Shown here in pieces: positions 14,770-22,917 of a stretch of DNA of 37,738 nucleotides. Position 1 is the first letter of the stretch. Each line of letters opens with the position of its first letter. The notes under the pieces were generated by a model that was not told the DNA's origin, made no database searches, and saw nothing but the letters and a program-made list of their open reading frames with translations. Made by a program: the position numbers and the translations under genes. This DNA is from Psychrobacillus sp. BL-248-WT-3 (GTDB lineage Bacteria; Bacillota; Bacilli; Bacillales_A; Planococcaceae). The stretch covers positions 1-37,738 of the forward strand of contig NZ_JABAFC010000037.1 of NCBI RefSeq assembly GCF_012843435.1. Direction: 5' to 3'.

Positions 14770-15951
14770 TTAATCTTCATCCTTAGCAAACATATATGTT
14801 CTATGGTGAAACTTCATACTAAAGACTAAACCGATAGCAAGCATATTACCCATCAAGGAACTACCGCCGTAACTTATAAATGGTAGTGGGATCCCCGTTA
14901 TAGGCAGGAGCTGAATTGTCATACCAACATTCTCAAATACATGGAAAGTAATCATGGCAATAATTCCAGCGCATACATAGGTGCTGTACATATCCTTGAG
15001 CTGTAAGGTTATTTTGGTTAAGTGATAGATCAGTAGAAAGTAAAGACTTATTACTATACTAGCACCAACAAATCCATATTCCTCGCCAATGACAGCAAAG
15101 ATAAAGTCCGTATGATTTTCTGGTACATAAACAACTCGGCCACCATAACCTTTACCGAATATTTCGCCTGAGCCAATCGCATTTAGGGCCGTAATAAGAT
15201 GCATCCCCTCATTGGAAGCATATGAATATGGGTCTATCCAAGAATAGATACGAGCAAATTGGTAAGGGTCAAAGGCAAAATATTTAGCTAAGAAGTCTTG
15301 TGCATATAAGGCCATCCATAAGAGAAGGCCACCTATTCCTAGCCCACCTAAAAATAACGGTAAAATAATTTTCCAAGTAATACCTGCCACGACTATTAAG
15401 GCAGCAGTGATTGCTAAGAAAACTAACGAGGTACCTAAATCAGGCTGAAGCATGATAAAAGCTAACGGTATAATTAAGGTGATACCTATTTTCCCTAATA
15501 GAATAAAGTCTGTTTTAACAGTTTTCATCACATACTGTTCATGATGATAGGTAATAAGACGCGCTAAACCTAAAATATAAAAGGTCTTCATAAATTCGGC
15601 AGGCTGAATGTCCCCTATTGGTAAATGGAACCAGCTTTTTGCTCCATTACGTGGTGATACTAAAGCCATGCTCTCTGGTAGGATAGCAAGGATGGCTAAT
15701 AGGAAAATTCCTATTCCGTATATATACCATGCCATTTTTTTGTATTGCTCGGGCTCAAAAAACATGACCATCCCAATAATAACGCACCCAACTACATACC
15801 AAAAAAGCTGTTTGGATACAAAGTTATACGCAGCGTATTGACCGGTAGTCTGAGCCGAGGAAATGGCTAGTAAGCTAACGATCAGAAATAATAATAAAAT
15901 AAAAGCTAACGTCCAATCGAAGCGATCAGCAAAGCCTTTTTTATTTTCCAT
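14770..15951 (-). CDS. SEDS peptidoglycan glycosyltransferase, RodA/FtsW family
   Basis: The polytopic enzyme of 393 aa polymerises lipid II together with a class B penicillin-binding protein. About ten membrane segments are visible. Key SEDS residues are present (numbered from the ATG at 15951): W107 in GAKSWFHL, QPDLGTS near 169-175, and the catalytic-loop Asp D282 in ENHTDFIFAVIGEE. GIPLPFISYGGSS near the end is the family signature. Length equals RodA (about 393). RodA, FtsW and SpoVE cannot be separated with certainty here, but RodA fits best. The GTG nine bases upstream lies inside AGGTG, so the ATG at 15951 is chosen. It is divergent from the next genes and near ddl-murF. Confidence 0.85.
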   Translation of the reverse strand: MENKKGFADRFDWTLAFILLLFLIVSLLAISSAQTTGQYAAYNFVSKQLFWYVVGCVIIGMVMFFEPEQYKKMAWYIYGIGIFLLAILAILPESMALVSPRNGAKSWFHLPIGDIQPAEFMKTFYILGLARLITYHHEQYVMKTVKTDFILLGKIGITLIIPLAFIMLQPDLGTSLVFLAITAALIVVAGITWKIILPLFLGGLGIGGLLLWMALYAQDFLAKYFAFDPYQFARIYSWIDPYSYASNEGMHLITALNAIGSGEIFGKGYGGRVVYVPENHTDFIFAVIGEEYGFVGASIVISLYFLLIYHLTKITLQLKDMYSTYVCAGIIAMITFHVFENVGMTIQLLPITGIPLPFISYGGSSLMGNMLAIGLVFSMKFHHRTYMFAKDED

Positions 15952-16152
15952 AAAAATCACCTAGATTTCTTTCTAAATATACATTTTTTTGTTTCATTTC
16001 CATTCTCTTATATAGAAGGAAACACACTTTTTCTATTATATCGTAAATACTCTTTTTTGGCTTGTGAGTAATATAGACGATATTACAAAAACAGTTGTTT
16101 CGTTTAAATAAAATTATGCTAATATATATCTTATATGAGGAGTGAAAATTCA

Positions 16153-16890
16153 GTGGCTAAAAAAGAGAGAGACTTAGATGACTATTTAACTCATCTATAC
16201 GTTCATGCAAATGAGATAGAGCATTTTACATTATTTAGTGGTATTTCAGTTCAACTATTTTTAAAATTTGCTAATTTGTCTTCCCTTTTGTTGTTAAAGC
16301 ATCGTTACGAAGATGCTTCTTTTAATATCCATACACAAATGGATTTTATAGGGGAAAATCAATTTGGACATTTTTTAAAGGAGTCCTCTGAAAAACCTAC
16401 TTCCCTTTGTTTTTTGGATTTCTCAGATGAGCGACGATTAAATCTGCTGACTCCTCAAGAACAAGCAGAGCTTTTATATATAGCACACAAAAAAGAAGCG
16501 TTTCGATCACCATTTTATCATCACCTTCAAAATCGATTTGTCTATATGACCGATGAAGATGAGCATATTACTAAAATTTATTTTCGAGATATAGAAGATT
16601 TTTACGGTTTAATCGCTGACTTATTCAATCAAGTGATTAAAGAAAAAACGAAATCTACTGCATTTTGGAGAAAAAAGAATAATATTATATTGCCAGAGTT
16701 GTCCTCTGCAACTGTGGAAAGGTACACCGACTTTTATGAAGACGGAGTTCTCATGTCTTTGTTCCGCGTGGATAAGACTAATTATGGAATTGAAATTCGT
16801 TGCTTACCGGAAAATATTTTTCCTGACGAGGTGCTAGAGGATATTAAGCACCATGTTAAAAGACCATATGATTTCTTAATAGAAATATAA
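16153..16890 (+). CDS. Conserved-looking protein of unknown function
   Basis: I do not recognise this family. The protein is 245 aa, soluble, acidic and rich in aromatic residues, without signal peptide or membrane segment. It has no cysteine cluster or nucleotide-binding motif. The C-terminal third (about 175-245) contains RYTDFYEDGVLMSLFRVDKTNYGIEIRCLPENIF, a plausible alpha/beta domain. The open frame begins at ATG 16135, but AGGAG at 16138-16142 lies inside it. GTG at 16153, ten bases after AGGAG, is therefore the likely start. It lies divergent to the rodA-like gene, with a hairpin directly after its stop. Confidence 0.7.
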   Translation: MAKKERDLDDYLTHLYVHANEIEHFTLFSGISVQLFLKFANLSSLLLLKHRYEDASFNIHTQMDFIGENQFGHFLKESSEKPTSLCFLDFSDERRLNLLTPQEQAELLYIAHKKEAFRSPFYHHLQNRFVYMTDEDEHITKIYFRDIEDFYGLIADLFNQVIKEKTKSTAFWRKKNNIILPELSSATVERYTDFYEDGVLMSLFRVDKTNYGIEIRCLPENIFPDEVLEDIKHHVKRPYDFLIEI

Positions 16891-16893
16891 GAG

Positions 16894-16926
16894 GACGCTT
16901 TTGCTACATACTGTTGCAAAAGCGTC
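16894..16926 (+). terminator. Hairpin before the SMR pair (weak terminator)
   Basis: GACGCTTTTGC (16894-16904) pairs perfectly with GCAAAAGCGTC (16916-16926) around an 11-nt loop. It is followed by TATTATG rather than a T run, so termination may be partial or the stem may act on mRNA stability. Confidence 0.5.
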
Positions 16927-16951
16927 TATTATGTATATGAGGTGATAAATA

Positions 16952-17281
16952 GTGGCATGGATTTTACTTATAGTTGCAGGCATAACTGAAATTATATGGG
17001 CAATTGGGTTAAAGGAAGCTCATGGTTTTACAGAGCTTATCCCTTCTCTTATCACCATAATGTTTCTAGTGATTAGCTTTTTTTTATTTGCACAGGCGAT
17101 GAAGACGATTCCGATTGGAACTGCATATGCTATATTTACGGGTATTGGAGCTGCCGGCACGGCGGTCGTAGGTGTTCTATGGTTTAATGAACAAGTAAAT
17201 GCAGGTAAAGTCGTATTCTTATGTCTGCTACTTTTCGGTATCGTTGGTTTAAAGCTGATTGATACAGAGGAGGCAAATTAA
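16952..17281 (+). CDS. Small multidrug resistance (SMR) transporter subunit 1
   Basis: The 109-aa protein has four membrane segments of the SMR family. The conserved Glu of segment 1 is present (AGITEIIWAIGLK, Glu about 14), as is the GTAYAIFTGIGAAGTA stretch of segment 3. Proton-coupled export of cationic compounds or guanidinium derivatives is the family role. GTG 16952 follows GAGGTGA. The stop overlaps the next start by one base, so the two subunits are coupled and probably form a heterodimer like YkkCD or EbrAB. Confidence 0.85.
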   Translation: MAWILLIVAGITEIIWAIGLKEAHGFTELIPSLITIMFLVISFFLFAQAMKTIPIGTAYAIFTGIGAAGTAVVGVLWFNEQVNAGKVVFLCLLLFGIVGLKLIDTEEAN

Positions 17282-17595
17282 TGGAATGGATTATACTGAT
17301 TGTAGCTGGTCTTTTTGAGGTTGGTTTTGTAGTTTGTATGAAGCTTTCTAATGGCTTTAAAAATAAGAAATTCTCTATACTTACCATTATTACGGCATCT
17401 TTAAGTTTCTTTTTACTATCCTTAGCCCTTAAGGATATATCTGTAGGTACAGGATATGCTGTGTGGACTGGAATTGGGGCAGCAGGAAGTGTATTGATCG
17501 GTATGTATTTGTTTAACGAAAAGAAAAGTCGTCTAAAATTATTCTTTTTAAGCTGTATTATAGGTGGAGTAGTTGGCCTAAAACTATTTGGCTAA
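17281..17595 (+). CDS. Small multidrug resistance (SMR) transporter subunit 2
   Basis: The 104-aa partner subunit has four membrane segments, the essential Glu in AGLFEVGFVVCMK and GTGYAVWTGIGAAGSV in segment 3. A charged loop (NGFKNKK) follows segment 1 where the partner has less charge; such opposite charge bias is typical of paired SMR proteins that insert in opposite orientations. It has GAGG in the end of the preceding gene as ribosome binding site. No guanidine riboswitch is seen upstream of the pair. Confidence 0.85.
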   Translation: MEWIILIVAGLFEVGFVVCMKLSNGFKNKKFSILTIITASLSFFLLSLALKDISVGTGYAVWTGIGAAGSVLIGMYLFNEKKSRLKLFFLSCIIGGVVGLKLFG

Positions 17596-17598
17596 CAA

Positions 17599-17628
17599 TT
17601 CATGTATAGATACAAGAAATGATAAAAT
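17599..17628 (+). promoter_or_regulatory. Possible promoter of ddl-murF
   Basis: TTCATG (17599-17604) lies 18 bases from TAAAAT (17623-17628), which carries an upstream TG to form an extended -10 (TGATAAAAT). It is 31 bases before the ddl ATG. Confidence 0.38.
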
Positions 17629-17658
17629 AGAAATATCCAAAACGTGGAGGTCAAAGTG

Positions 17659-18765
17659 ATGAAATTGAAATTAGGATTATTATATGGTGGGAAATCTGCG
17701 GAGCACGAGGTTTCTTTGTTAACGGCAAGAGCGGTTTCGCAAGCAATAGATTTTGCTAAATATGAAGTGTATCCTGTCTTCATCTCGAAAGAGGGAGAAT
17801 GGAGAAAGGGACAAAAACTATTAGGGCCTGTTGAAACGGTTGAAACGCTTCAATTTGGAGAAGATACAGGTAAAGCGAATGATATAACAAGTTTCCTTCC
17901 AACTGATAATACAACTAAGAACCTTGAGACTGCGGAAGGTAATGAAGGACTAGACGTAATCTTCCCATTGCTGCATGGACCTAATGGTGAGGATGGAACA
18001 GTTCAAGGACTACTAGAAGTATTAAACTTGCCTTACGTTGGAAATGGAGTTTTAGCTTCTGCTGCTGGAATGGATAAAGTAGTTATGAAGCAACTGTTTG
18101 CTCAAGCAGGCTTAAAACAGGTTCCTTTCGTTCATTTCATTCGACGTGAGTGGAAGAACAGTCAAATAGTTATACTTGAAAAAATTGAAGCAAGCTTAAA
18201 ATGGCCGTTGTTTGTCAAACCAGCTAATCTAGGATCAAGTGTTGGGATTACAAAGGTAAACAGTCGCGAAGAACTTATAAAAGCAATCGACCTAGCGTTT
18301 AAATATGACCGTAAAATCTTAGTAGAGCAAGGTATTGTCGCTCGTGAGATAGAAATGAGTGTATTAGGAAACGATTCTCCAAGATGTTCAGTAGCCGGTG
18401 AAGTATTACCAACTAAAGACTTCTACGACTACTCTGCAAAATATATAGATGGAACGACAAACTATGCAATACCTGCAAATGTTTCAAATAGATTGCAAAA
18501 ATCTTTAGAGGATGCAGCTATTCGTGCATTCAAAGTTTTAGATTGCTCTGGTTTAGTTCGTGCAGATTTCTTTGTCACAGATACAGAAGAGGTGCTGATC
18601 AACGAAGTAAATACGATGCCTGGGTTTACCCCAATTAGCATGTATCCAAAGCTGTGGATGGCTTCGGGCTTATCCTACTCAGACTTGATTGAGGAGCTAA
18701 TATCACTAGCGATTGAACGCTATGAGGAAAAACAGCAACTGGAACATTCTAAGGACGGAGAGTGA
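17659..18765 (+). CDS. ddl: D-alanine--D-alanine ligase
   Basis: This cytoplasmic ATP-grasp enzyme joins two D-alanines for the peptidoglycan precursor. Numbered from the ATG at 17659 (368 aa): E17 in SAEHEVSLLTA, the HGPNGEDGTVQG loop, S194 in KPANLGSSVGI, the omega-loop Tyr262 in DYSAKYIDG, and NEVNTMPGFTPISMYP near the end. The omega-loop Tyr, rather than Phe, points to D-Ala-D-Ala rather than the D-Ala-D-Lac specificity of VanA. The GTG at 17644 lies directly before GGAGG; the ATG at 17659 is 7 nt after GGAGGT. murF follows after 6 bases. Confidence 0.93.
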   Translation: MKLKLGLLYGGKSAEHEVSLLTARAVSQAIDFAKYEVYPVFISKEGEWRKGQKLLGPVETVETLQFGEDTGKANDITSFLPTDNTTKNLETAEGNEGLDVIFPLLHGPNGEDGTVQGLLEVLNLPYVGNGVLASAAGMDKVVMKQLFAQAGLKQVPFVHFIRREWKNSQIVILEKIEASLKWPLFVKPANLGSSVGITKVNSREELIKAIDLAFKYDRKILVEQGIVAREIEMSVLGNDSPRCSVAGEVLPTKDFYDYSAKYIDGTTNYAIPANVSNRLQKSLEDAAIRAFKVLDCSGLVRADFFVTDTEEVLINEVNTMPGFTPISMYPKLWMASGLSYSDLIEELISLAIERYEEKQQLEHSKDGE

Positions 18766-18771
18766 CTTAAG

Positions 18772-20139
18772 TTGAAAAAAACATTAGCACATATCGCAAA
18801 GTGGTTAGGTTTAGAACAACCATCTAGTAACCCTTTAGTTACAGGAGTTTCTATTAACACCCGTACGTTAAAGCCGGGAGATCTATTTATCCCCTTTCGA
18901 GGAGAGAATGTGAATGGTCATAAATTCGTAGAGAGCGCATTCGATAAAGGGGCAGCTGCAGCATTCTGGTTAAAGGATGAGCCAAATCCTCCAAAGAACG
19001 TTCCTTTGCTATTTGTAGACAGTAGTGAAGCAGCACTACAACAGATGGCAAGAGCGTATCGAGAAGAGTTATCTACCGTATTCATAGGAATCACCGGATC
19101 AAACGGTAAAACATCCACAAAGGACCTAATAGCAGGAATGCTTTCGCCTTATTACCGTGTGAAGAAGACGGAAGGAAACTTTAATAATGAACTAGGACTT
19201 CCTCTGACTATTCTATCCCTTGAGGAGGATACTGAGTATGCGGTACTTGAGATGGGAATGAGCTCATTTGGAGAAATTGAATTCCTTTCCAATATGGCAA
19301 AACCAACGTATGCAGTAATCACAAATATTGGAGAGGCGCATATGAAGGATCTTGGATCTAGAGAAGGAATTGCGAAAGCGAAGTTTGAGATTATAGCTGG
19401 TTTAAATAAGGATGGGCTACTCGTTTATGATGGTGACGAACCTCTTTTGAAACCGTTTATATCGAATGCACCAGGTTTAAATACTAAATCCTTTGGTACA
19501 GGAAATAAAAATGATTTATGTATTGAACAAGTTACATTTACTGAGCAGGGAAGCAGCTTTATTGTAAATGGAGAGCTAAATGAAGAAATGTCTATACCCA
19601 TTCTAGGGGAGCATCAAGTGAAAAATACGTTGGCTGCATTACTTGTTGGGAAAGAAATAGGTTTGTCGAGTCAACAGATGCGTGATGCCTTAAAGCAAAT
19701 CGTACTAACAGATATGCGCATGCAGGTAATTGAAACTAACAATGGCAGTATTTTTATTAACGATGCATATAATGCTGCCCCAACCTCTATGAGAGCAGCT
19801 ATTCAATTTTTAGAGAAGTCGACTATTAAACCCGATAAATGGCTTGTGCTTGGAGATATGCTGGAGCTTGGTCCGGATGAAAAATCATTCCACGAAGAAA
19901 TTGGTGAGTATATATCCAATGATGTGTTCTCAGGTGTTTGTTTATTTGGCTCACGTATGAAATGGTTAAAAGACCAACTATCAGACAAGTTTGATGAACA
20001 ACAGCTGAAATGGGTAGAAAATGATTACGAGTCACTTATATCCTTTTTAGATTCAAAAATAACAAATCAATCTATTGTTTTAGTTAAGGGATCAAGGGGA
20101 ATGAAGTTAGAGAAGGTAATTGAACCCTTTCAAAAATAG
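18772..20139 (+). CDS. murF: UDP-MurNAc-tripeptide--D-alanyl-D-alanine ligase
   Basis: MurF adds the D-Ala-D-Ala made by Ddl to the UDP-MurNAc tripeptide, the last cytoplasmic amino-acid step of precursor synthesis. The 455-aa length is typical. The P-loop GSNGKTST is at 109-116, followed by EGNFNNELGLPLT, the Mur-family AVLEMGMS and ITNIGEAHMKDLGS stretches, and the C-domain NDAYNAAPTSMRAA and LGDMLELG. The start is TTG at 18772, preceded by CGGAGAGTGA, which overlaps the ddl stop; the two are co-transcribed. Confidence 0.94.
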   Translation: MKKTLAHIAKWLGLEQPSSNPLVTGVSINTRTLKPGDLFIPFRGENVNGHKFVESAFDKGAAAAFWLKDEPNPPKNVPLLFVDSSEAALQQMARAYREELSTVFIGITGSNGKTSTKDLIAGMLSPYYRVKKTEGNFNNELGLPLTILSLEEDTEYAVLEMGMSSFGEIEFLSNMAKPTYAVITNIGEAHMKDLGSREGIAKAKFEIIAGLNKDGLLVYDGDEPLLKPFISNAPGLNTKSFGTGNKNDLCIEQVTFTEQGSSFIVNGELNEEMSIPILGEHQVKNTLAALLVGKEIGLSSQQMRDALKQIVLTDMRMQVIETNNGSIFINDAYNAAPTSMRAAIQFLEKSTIKPDKWLVLGDMLELGPDEKSFHEEIGEYISNDVFSGVCLFGSRMKWLKDQLSDKFDEQQLKWVENDYESLISFLDSKITNQSIVLVKGSRGMKLEKVIEPFQK

Positions 20140-20156
20140 TAGAAAGTAGGGATGGC

Positions 20157-20852
20157 ATGAAAACAGGAGTACTTTGCTTACATGGTTTTACTGGGGGTCC
20201 ATATGAAGTCCAACCTTATGTGGATTATCTAGAAGTAAATACTGACTGGAAAATTGTAGTTCCTACCTTACCTGGCCATGGGGAAACACTGGAGTTAAAA
20301 AACCTAACAGCCGAATCATGGATGATGGCAGCGGAGCAGGCTTTGCGTTTGCTGCAAAAGGAAGTAGATCGAGTGTTTGTGGTTGGTTTTTCCATGGGCG
20401 GGATTATTGCCATTTACTTGGCTCTACGCTATAAAATTGAAAGATTGGTTTTATTAAGTGCTGCCGCAAAATACATAAATCCAACGCAGTTGCTACATGA
20501 TATAGGAGACGTCGCCAAAAAAATAGTTGAAGGTAAAGCAGAAGAAAATACGCTGTTTCAAATCTATAGTAACAAACTTCGTGCAACTCCTATTCAAGCT
20601 GCTTTAGAATTTGTTCGAGTGGTGAAAATGGTCGAACCTTATTATGAACAAATTACTATCCCAGTATGTTTAGTTCAGGGAAAGAAAGATGGAATTGTTC
20701 CTTTTACGACAGCACCCTTCTTATTTGACCATATCCGTTCTACAAACAAACAGCTAATTTTTTCGGAGAGCGGGAAGCACCATATTTGTTATAGCGATGA
20801 TTGTCAGGAATGGTTTCCACAGGCTCTTACATTTTTAAGGGAAGAAATGTAG
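20157..20852 (+). CDS. Alpha/beta-hydrolase carboxylesterase, Est30-like
   Basis: The 231-aa cytoplasmic serine hydrolase resembles the monoacylglycerol-lipase-like carboxylesterase Est30 of Geobacillus. The oxyanion-hole segment LHGFTGGP is at 8-15, the nucleophile S79 in VGFSMGG, the acid D178 in GKKDGIVP and the His in SGKHHICYSDD at 208-209. It follows murF by 17 bases and has GGGATGGC before its ATG, so it is probably in the ddl-murF transcript. The physiological substrate is unknown; short-chain esters are hydrolysed by characterised relatives. Confidence 0.85.
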   Translation: MKTGVLCLHGFTGGPYEVQPYVDYLEVNTDWKIVVPTLPGHGETLELKNLTAESWMMAAEQALRLLQKEVDRVFVVGFSMGGIIAIYLALRYKIERLVLLSAAAKYINPTQLLHDIGDVAKKIVEGKAEENTLFQIYSNKLRATPIQAALEFVRVVKMVEPYYEQITIPVCLVQGKKDGIVPFTTAPFLFDHIRSTNKQLIFSESGKHHICYSDDCQEWFPQALTFLREEM

Positions 20853-20891
20853 AAGAAAAGTTCGGAGCTACTGACTTTAAATTCTAATTCA

Positions 20892-20920
20892 TTGCAACTG
20901 GGACAATTGCATGCTATACT
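20892..20920 (+). promoter_or_regulatory. Sigma-A promoter of the cshA leader
   Basis: TTGCAA (20892-20897), 17-bp spacer, TATACT (20915-20920). This predicts a transcript start near 20927 and a leader of about 260 nt before the cshA start codon at 21188. Confidence 0.65.
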
Positions 20921-20926
20921 ACGTTT

Positions 20927-21187
20927 AGAACAATGGATACATTTTGTGCGAAGACTCTTCAGCATTTATTGAAGAGTACTTTTTTTTGAACATAACGGTT
21001 TGTTTACGTAAGAATTAACGAACCGCTCGGCAAAAGACCGGGCTTTCCCTTTATATTAGACCCCTCTGATTGAAACCACAGAGAATTTTAAGTAACGGAA
21101 ACGTTCCTCGTATAGGCTCGAATTTGCCGCAATTTCATCTGAAAATGTAACCATTTGTCAAAACAGAACAAAAAGGAGATTAAAATT
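20927..21187 (+). promoter_or_regulatory. Long structured 5' leader of cshA with early terminator
   Basis: The leader begins with a short terminator-like hairpin (20954-20961 with 20970-20977, then eight T at 20980-20987). Three more stems follow: 20996-21002 with 21019-21025; 21025-21030 with 21038-21043; and 21064-21068 with 21079-21083. The second and third share base 21025 and so compete for it. AAGGAGA at 21173-21179 is the ribosome binding site. I see no reading frame and no known riboswitch class. The pattern suggests attenuation or autoregulation of the helicase, possibly cold-dependent; this is inference. Confidence 0.5.
20954..20987 (+). terminator. Early terminator hairpin inside the cshA leader
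   Basis: ACTCTTCA pairs perfectly with TGAAGAGT (loop of eight bases), followed by AC and a run of eight T. It would stop transcription about 60 nt after the predicted start, leaving a short RNA, unless bypassed. Confidence 0.68.
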
Positions 21188-22732
21188 TTGACAAATTTTT
21201 CAGAATTAAATATTAGCGCTTCTACACTAAAATCCGTACAACGAATGGGATTTGAAGAAGCAACACCAATCCAAGAAGGTACTATCACTCATGCTATGGA
21301 AGGCCGCGACATTATTGGCCAAGCACAAACAGGTACTGGTAAAACTGCCGCTTTCGGTATTCCAATGATTGAAAAGGTTGATCCTAAAAACCCTAACATT
21401 CAAGCTTTAATTATTGCTCCAACTCGTGAGCTTGCAATTCAAGTTTCTGAAGAGCTTTATAAATTAGGCTATGATAAAAAAGTTCGTTTACTTTCTGTTT
21501 ACGGAGGACAAGAAATTGGCCGTCAAATCCGTGCGCTTAAAAACAAGCCACAAGTAATCGTTGGTACACCTGGTCGTATTCTTGACCATATTAACCGTCG
21601 TACTTTAAAGCTTGACCAAGTGGAAACATTAATCTTGGACGAAGCGGATGAAATGTTAAACATGGGCTTCATTGATGATATCAATACAATTTTAGAAAGT
21701 GTTCCAGACAATCGTCAAACATTATTGTTCTCAGCTACTATGCCGGGACCAATTCGTAAAATTGCTGATAAATTCATGAAAGATCCAGTTGAAGTTAAGA
21801 TCAAATCAAAAGAAATGACTGTTGAAAATATTGAACAGTTCTATGTAAAAGCTACTGAGCGTGAAAAATTCGATTTCCTTTCAAGAATATTGAATGTACA
21901 CCAACCAGAGCTTGCAATTATCTTTGGACGTACTAAACGTCGCGTAGACGAGCTTTCAAATGCCCTAAGCATCCGTGGTTACTTAGCAGAAGGAATTCAT
22001 GGAGACTTAAGCCAGGCGAAGCGTATGTCTGTATTAAAACAGTTCAAATCAAATAAAATTGATATTCTTGTTGCAACTGATGTAGCTGCTCGTGGATTAG
22101 ATATCTCAGGCGTTACTCACGTTTATAACTTTGATATTCCACAAGATCCAGAAAGCTATGTTCACCGTATCGGTCGTACAGGACGTGCTGGTAAAAGTGG
22201 TATTGCGGTAACATTTGTTACTCCAAGAGAAATGGGCTACCTTCGTATTGTTGAAGACACTACGAAAAAACGTATGACAGCTCTTCGTCCACCAAGCTCA
22301 GATGAAGCATTAGTAGGGCAACAACGTGTAGCGATTGAAGCTCTTACTGAAATTATTAACAAAAATGATTTAGGTGACTACCGTACACTTGCTGCAGAAA
22401 TGCTTGAAAAGCATGAAGCAGTTGACGTGGTTGCAGCAGCAATCAAGTCAATGACGAAAGAGCCAGACGATTCACCAATCTCACTTTCAGAAGAACGTCC
22501 ATTACCAGCTCGTAGAGAGCGTAGTGGCGGCGGACGCAGTGGCGGCGGCGGATACAAAGGTAACCGTAGCAGCGGCGGTGGCGGACGTAGTTCTTCATCA
22601 CGTGGAGGAAGCGATCGCGGATCTTCTCGTTCAGGAAGCGGTTCACGTCCAAGCGGTCGTCGTAGCAGCGGTCCACGTGACGGTTCTACACAACGTAGCA
22701 CAAGAACTCGTACACCACGTAACGAAGGCTAA
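21188..22732 (+). CDS. cshA: DEAD-box ATP-dependent RNA helicase
   Basis: CshA unwinds RNA and works with the RNA degradosome, in ribosome assembly and in cold adaptation. Numbered from the TTG at 21188 (514 aa): Q-motif near 20-29 (GFEEATPIQ), motif I AQTGTGKT at 46-53, PTREL, DEAD at 151-154, SAT, and motif [13 protein letters not shown]. The first TTG of the frame (21155) precedes the AAGGAG site, whereas TTG 21188 sits 9 nt after it and gives the normal CshA N terminus. Residues from about 425 form a low-complexity Arg-Gly-Ser tail ([14 protein letters not shown]...), an RNA-binding RGG-like extension. A long structured leader and strong terminator bracket it as a single-gene unit. Confidence 0.94.
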   Translation: MTNFSELNISASTLKSVQRMGFEEATPIQEGTITHAMEGRDIIGQAQTGTGKTAAFGIPMIEKVDPKNPNIQALIIAPTRELAIQVSEELYKLGYDKKVRLLSVYGGQEIGRQIRALKNKPQVIVGTPGRILDHINRRTLKLDQVETLILDEADEMLNMGFIDDINTILESVPDNRQTLLFSATMPGPIRKIADKFMKDPVEVKIKSKEMTVENIEQFYVKATEREKFDFLSRILNVHQPELAIIFGRTKRRVDELSNALSIRGYLAEGIHGDLSQAKRMSVLKQFKSNKIDILVATDVAARGLDISGVTHVYNFDIPQDPESYVHRIGRTGRAGKSGIAVTFVTPREMGYLRIVEDTTKKRMTALRPPSSDEALVGQQRVAIEALTEIINKNDLGDYRTLAAEMLEKHEAVDVVAAAIKSMTKEPDDSPISLSEERPLPARRERSGGGRSGGGGYKGNRSSGGGGRSSSSRGGSDRGSSRSGSGSRPSGRRSSGPRDGSTQRSTRTRTPRNEG

Positions 22733-22748
22733 TTTTATATAATCCTTT

Positions 22749-22780
22749 AAGGCGAATCCACTTTGGTGGATTCGCCTTTT
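22749..22780 (+). terminator. Terminator of cshA
   Basis: A perfect 13-bp stem, AAGGCGAATCCAC (22749-22761) with GTGGATTCGCCTT (22766-22778), has a TTTG loop and a short TTTT tract. Confidence 0.88.
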
Positions 22781-22862
22781 GTGTGCTTAGCATGTAAAAA
22801 GATAAACGTTTAGCCTGTATGACTCGCAAATAAAATTAATTTAATGAATCTAATTATAAAGT

Positions 22863-22888
22863 TGAAACATTTTTGTGTAATATTCGTA
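22863..22888 (+). promoter_or_regulatory. Sigma-W type (ECF) promoter of ydbST
   Basis: TGAAAC (22863-22868), exactly 16 bases, then CGTA (22885-22888): a perfect match to the B. subtilis sigma-W consensus TGAAAC-N16-CGTA. It is placed 29 bases before the ydbS ATG. In B. subtilis ydbST belongs to the sigma-W antimicrobial-resistance regulon, so family knowledge supports the call. Confidence 0.8.
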
Positions 22889-22917
22889 TACAATGACAAG
22901 AGAAGAGGTGGATGATA

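Noticed and set aside
16095-16135. Sigma-B promoter before the unknown 245-aa gene
   Set aside because: GTTTAA is present but nothing like GGGTAT lies at the needed distance.
16891-16951. Possible guanidine riboswitch before the SMR pair
   Set aside because: Only a plain 11-bp hairpin is present; the two ACGR-loop hairpins of guanidine-II or the larger ykkC structure are absent and the leader is only about 60 nt.
21060-21125. Known riboswitch (purine or preQ1) in the cshA leader
   Set aside because: The hairpin with an ATTGAAACCA loop does not carry the conserved core of those classes, and neither gene context nor junction fits.
22378-22742. Long reading frames overlapping the cshA tail on both strands
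   Set aside because: They are out-of-phase readings of the Gly-Ser-Arg-rich tail, with repetitive Pro-Arg or Ala-Val composition and no ribosome binding site.
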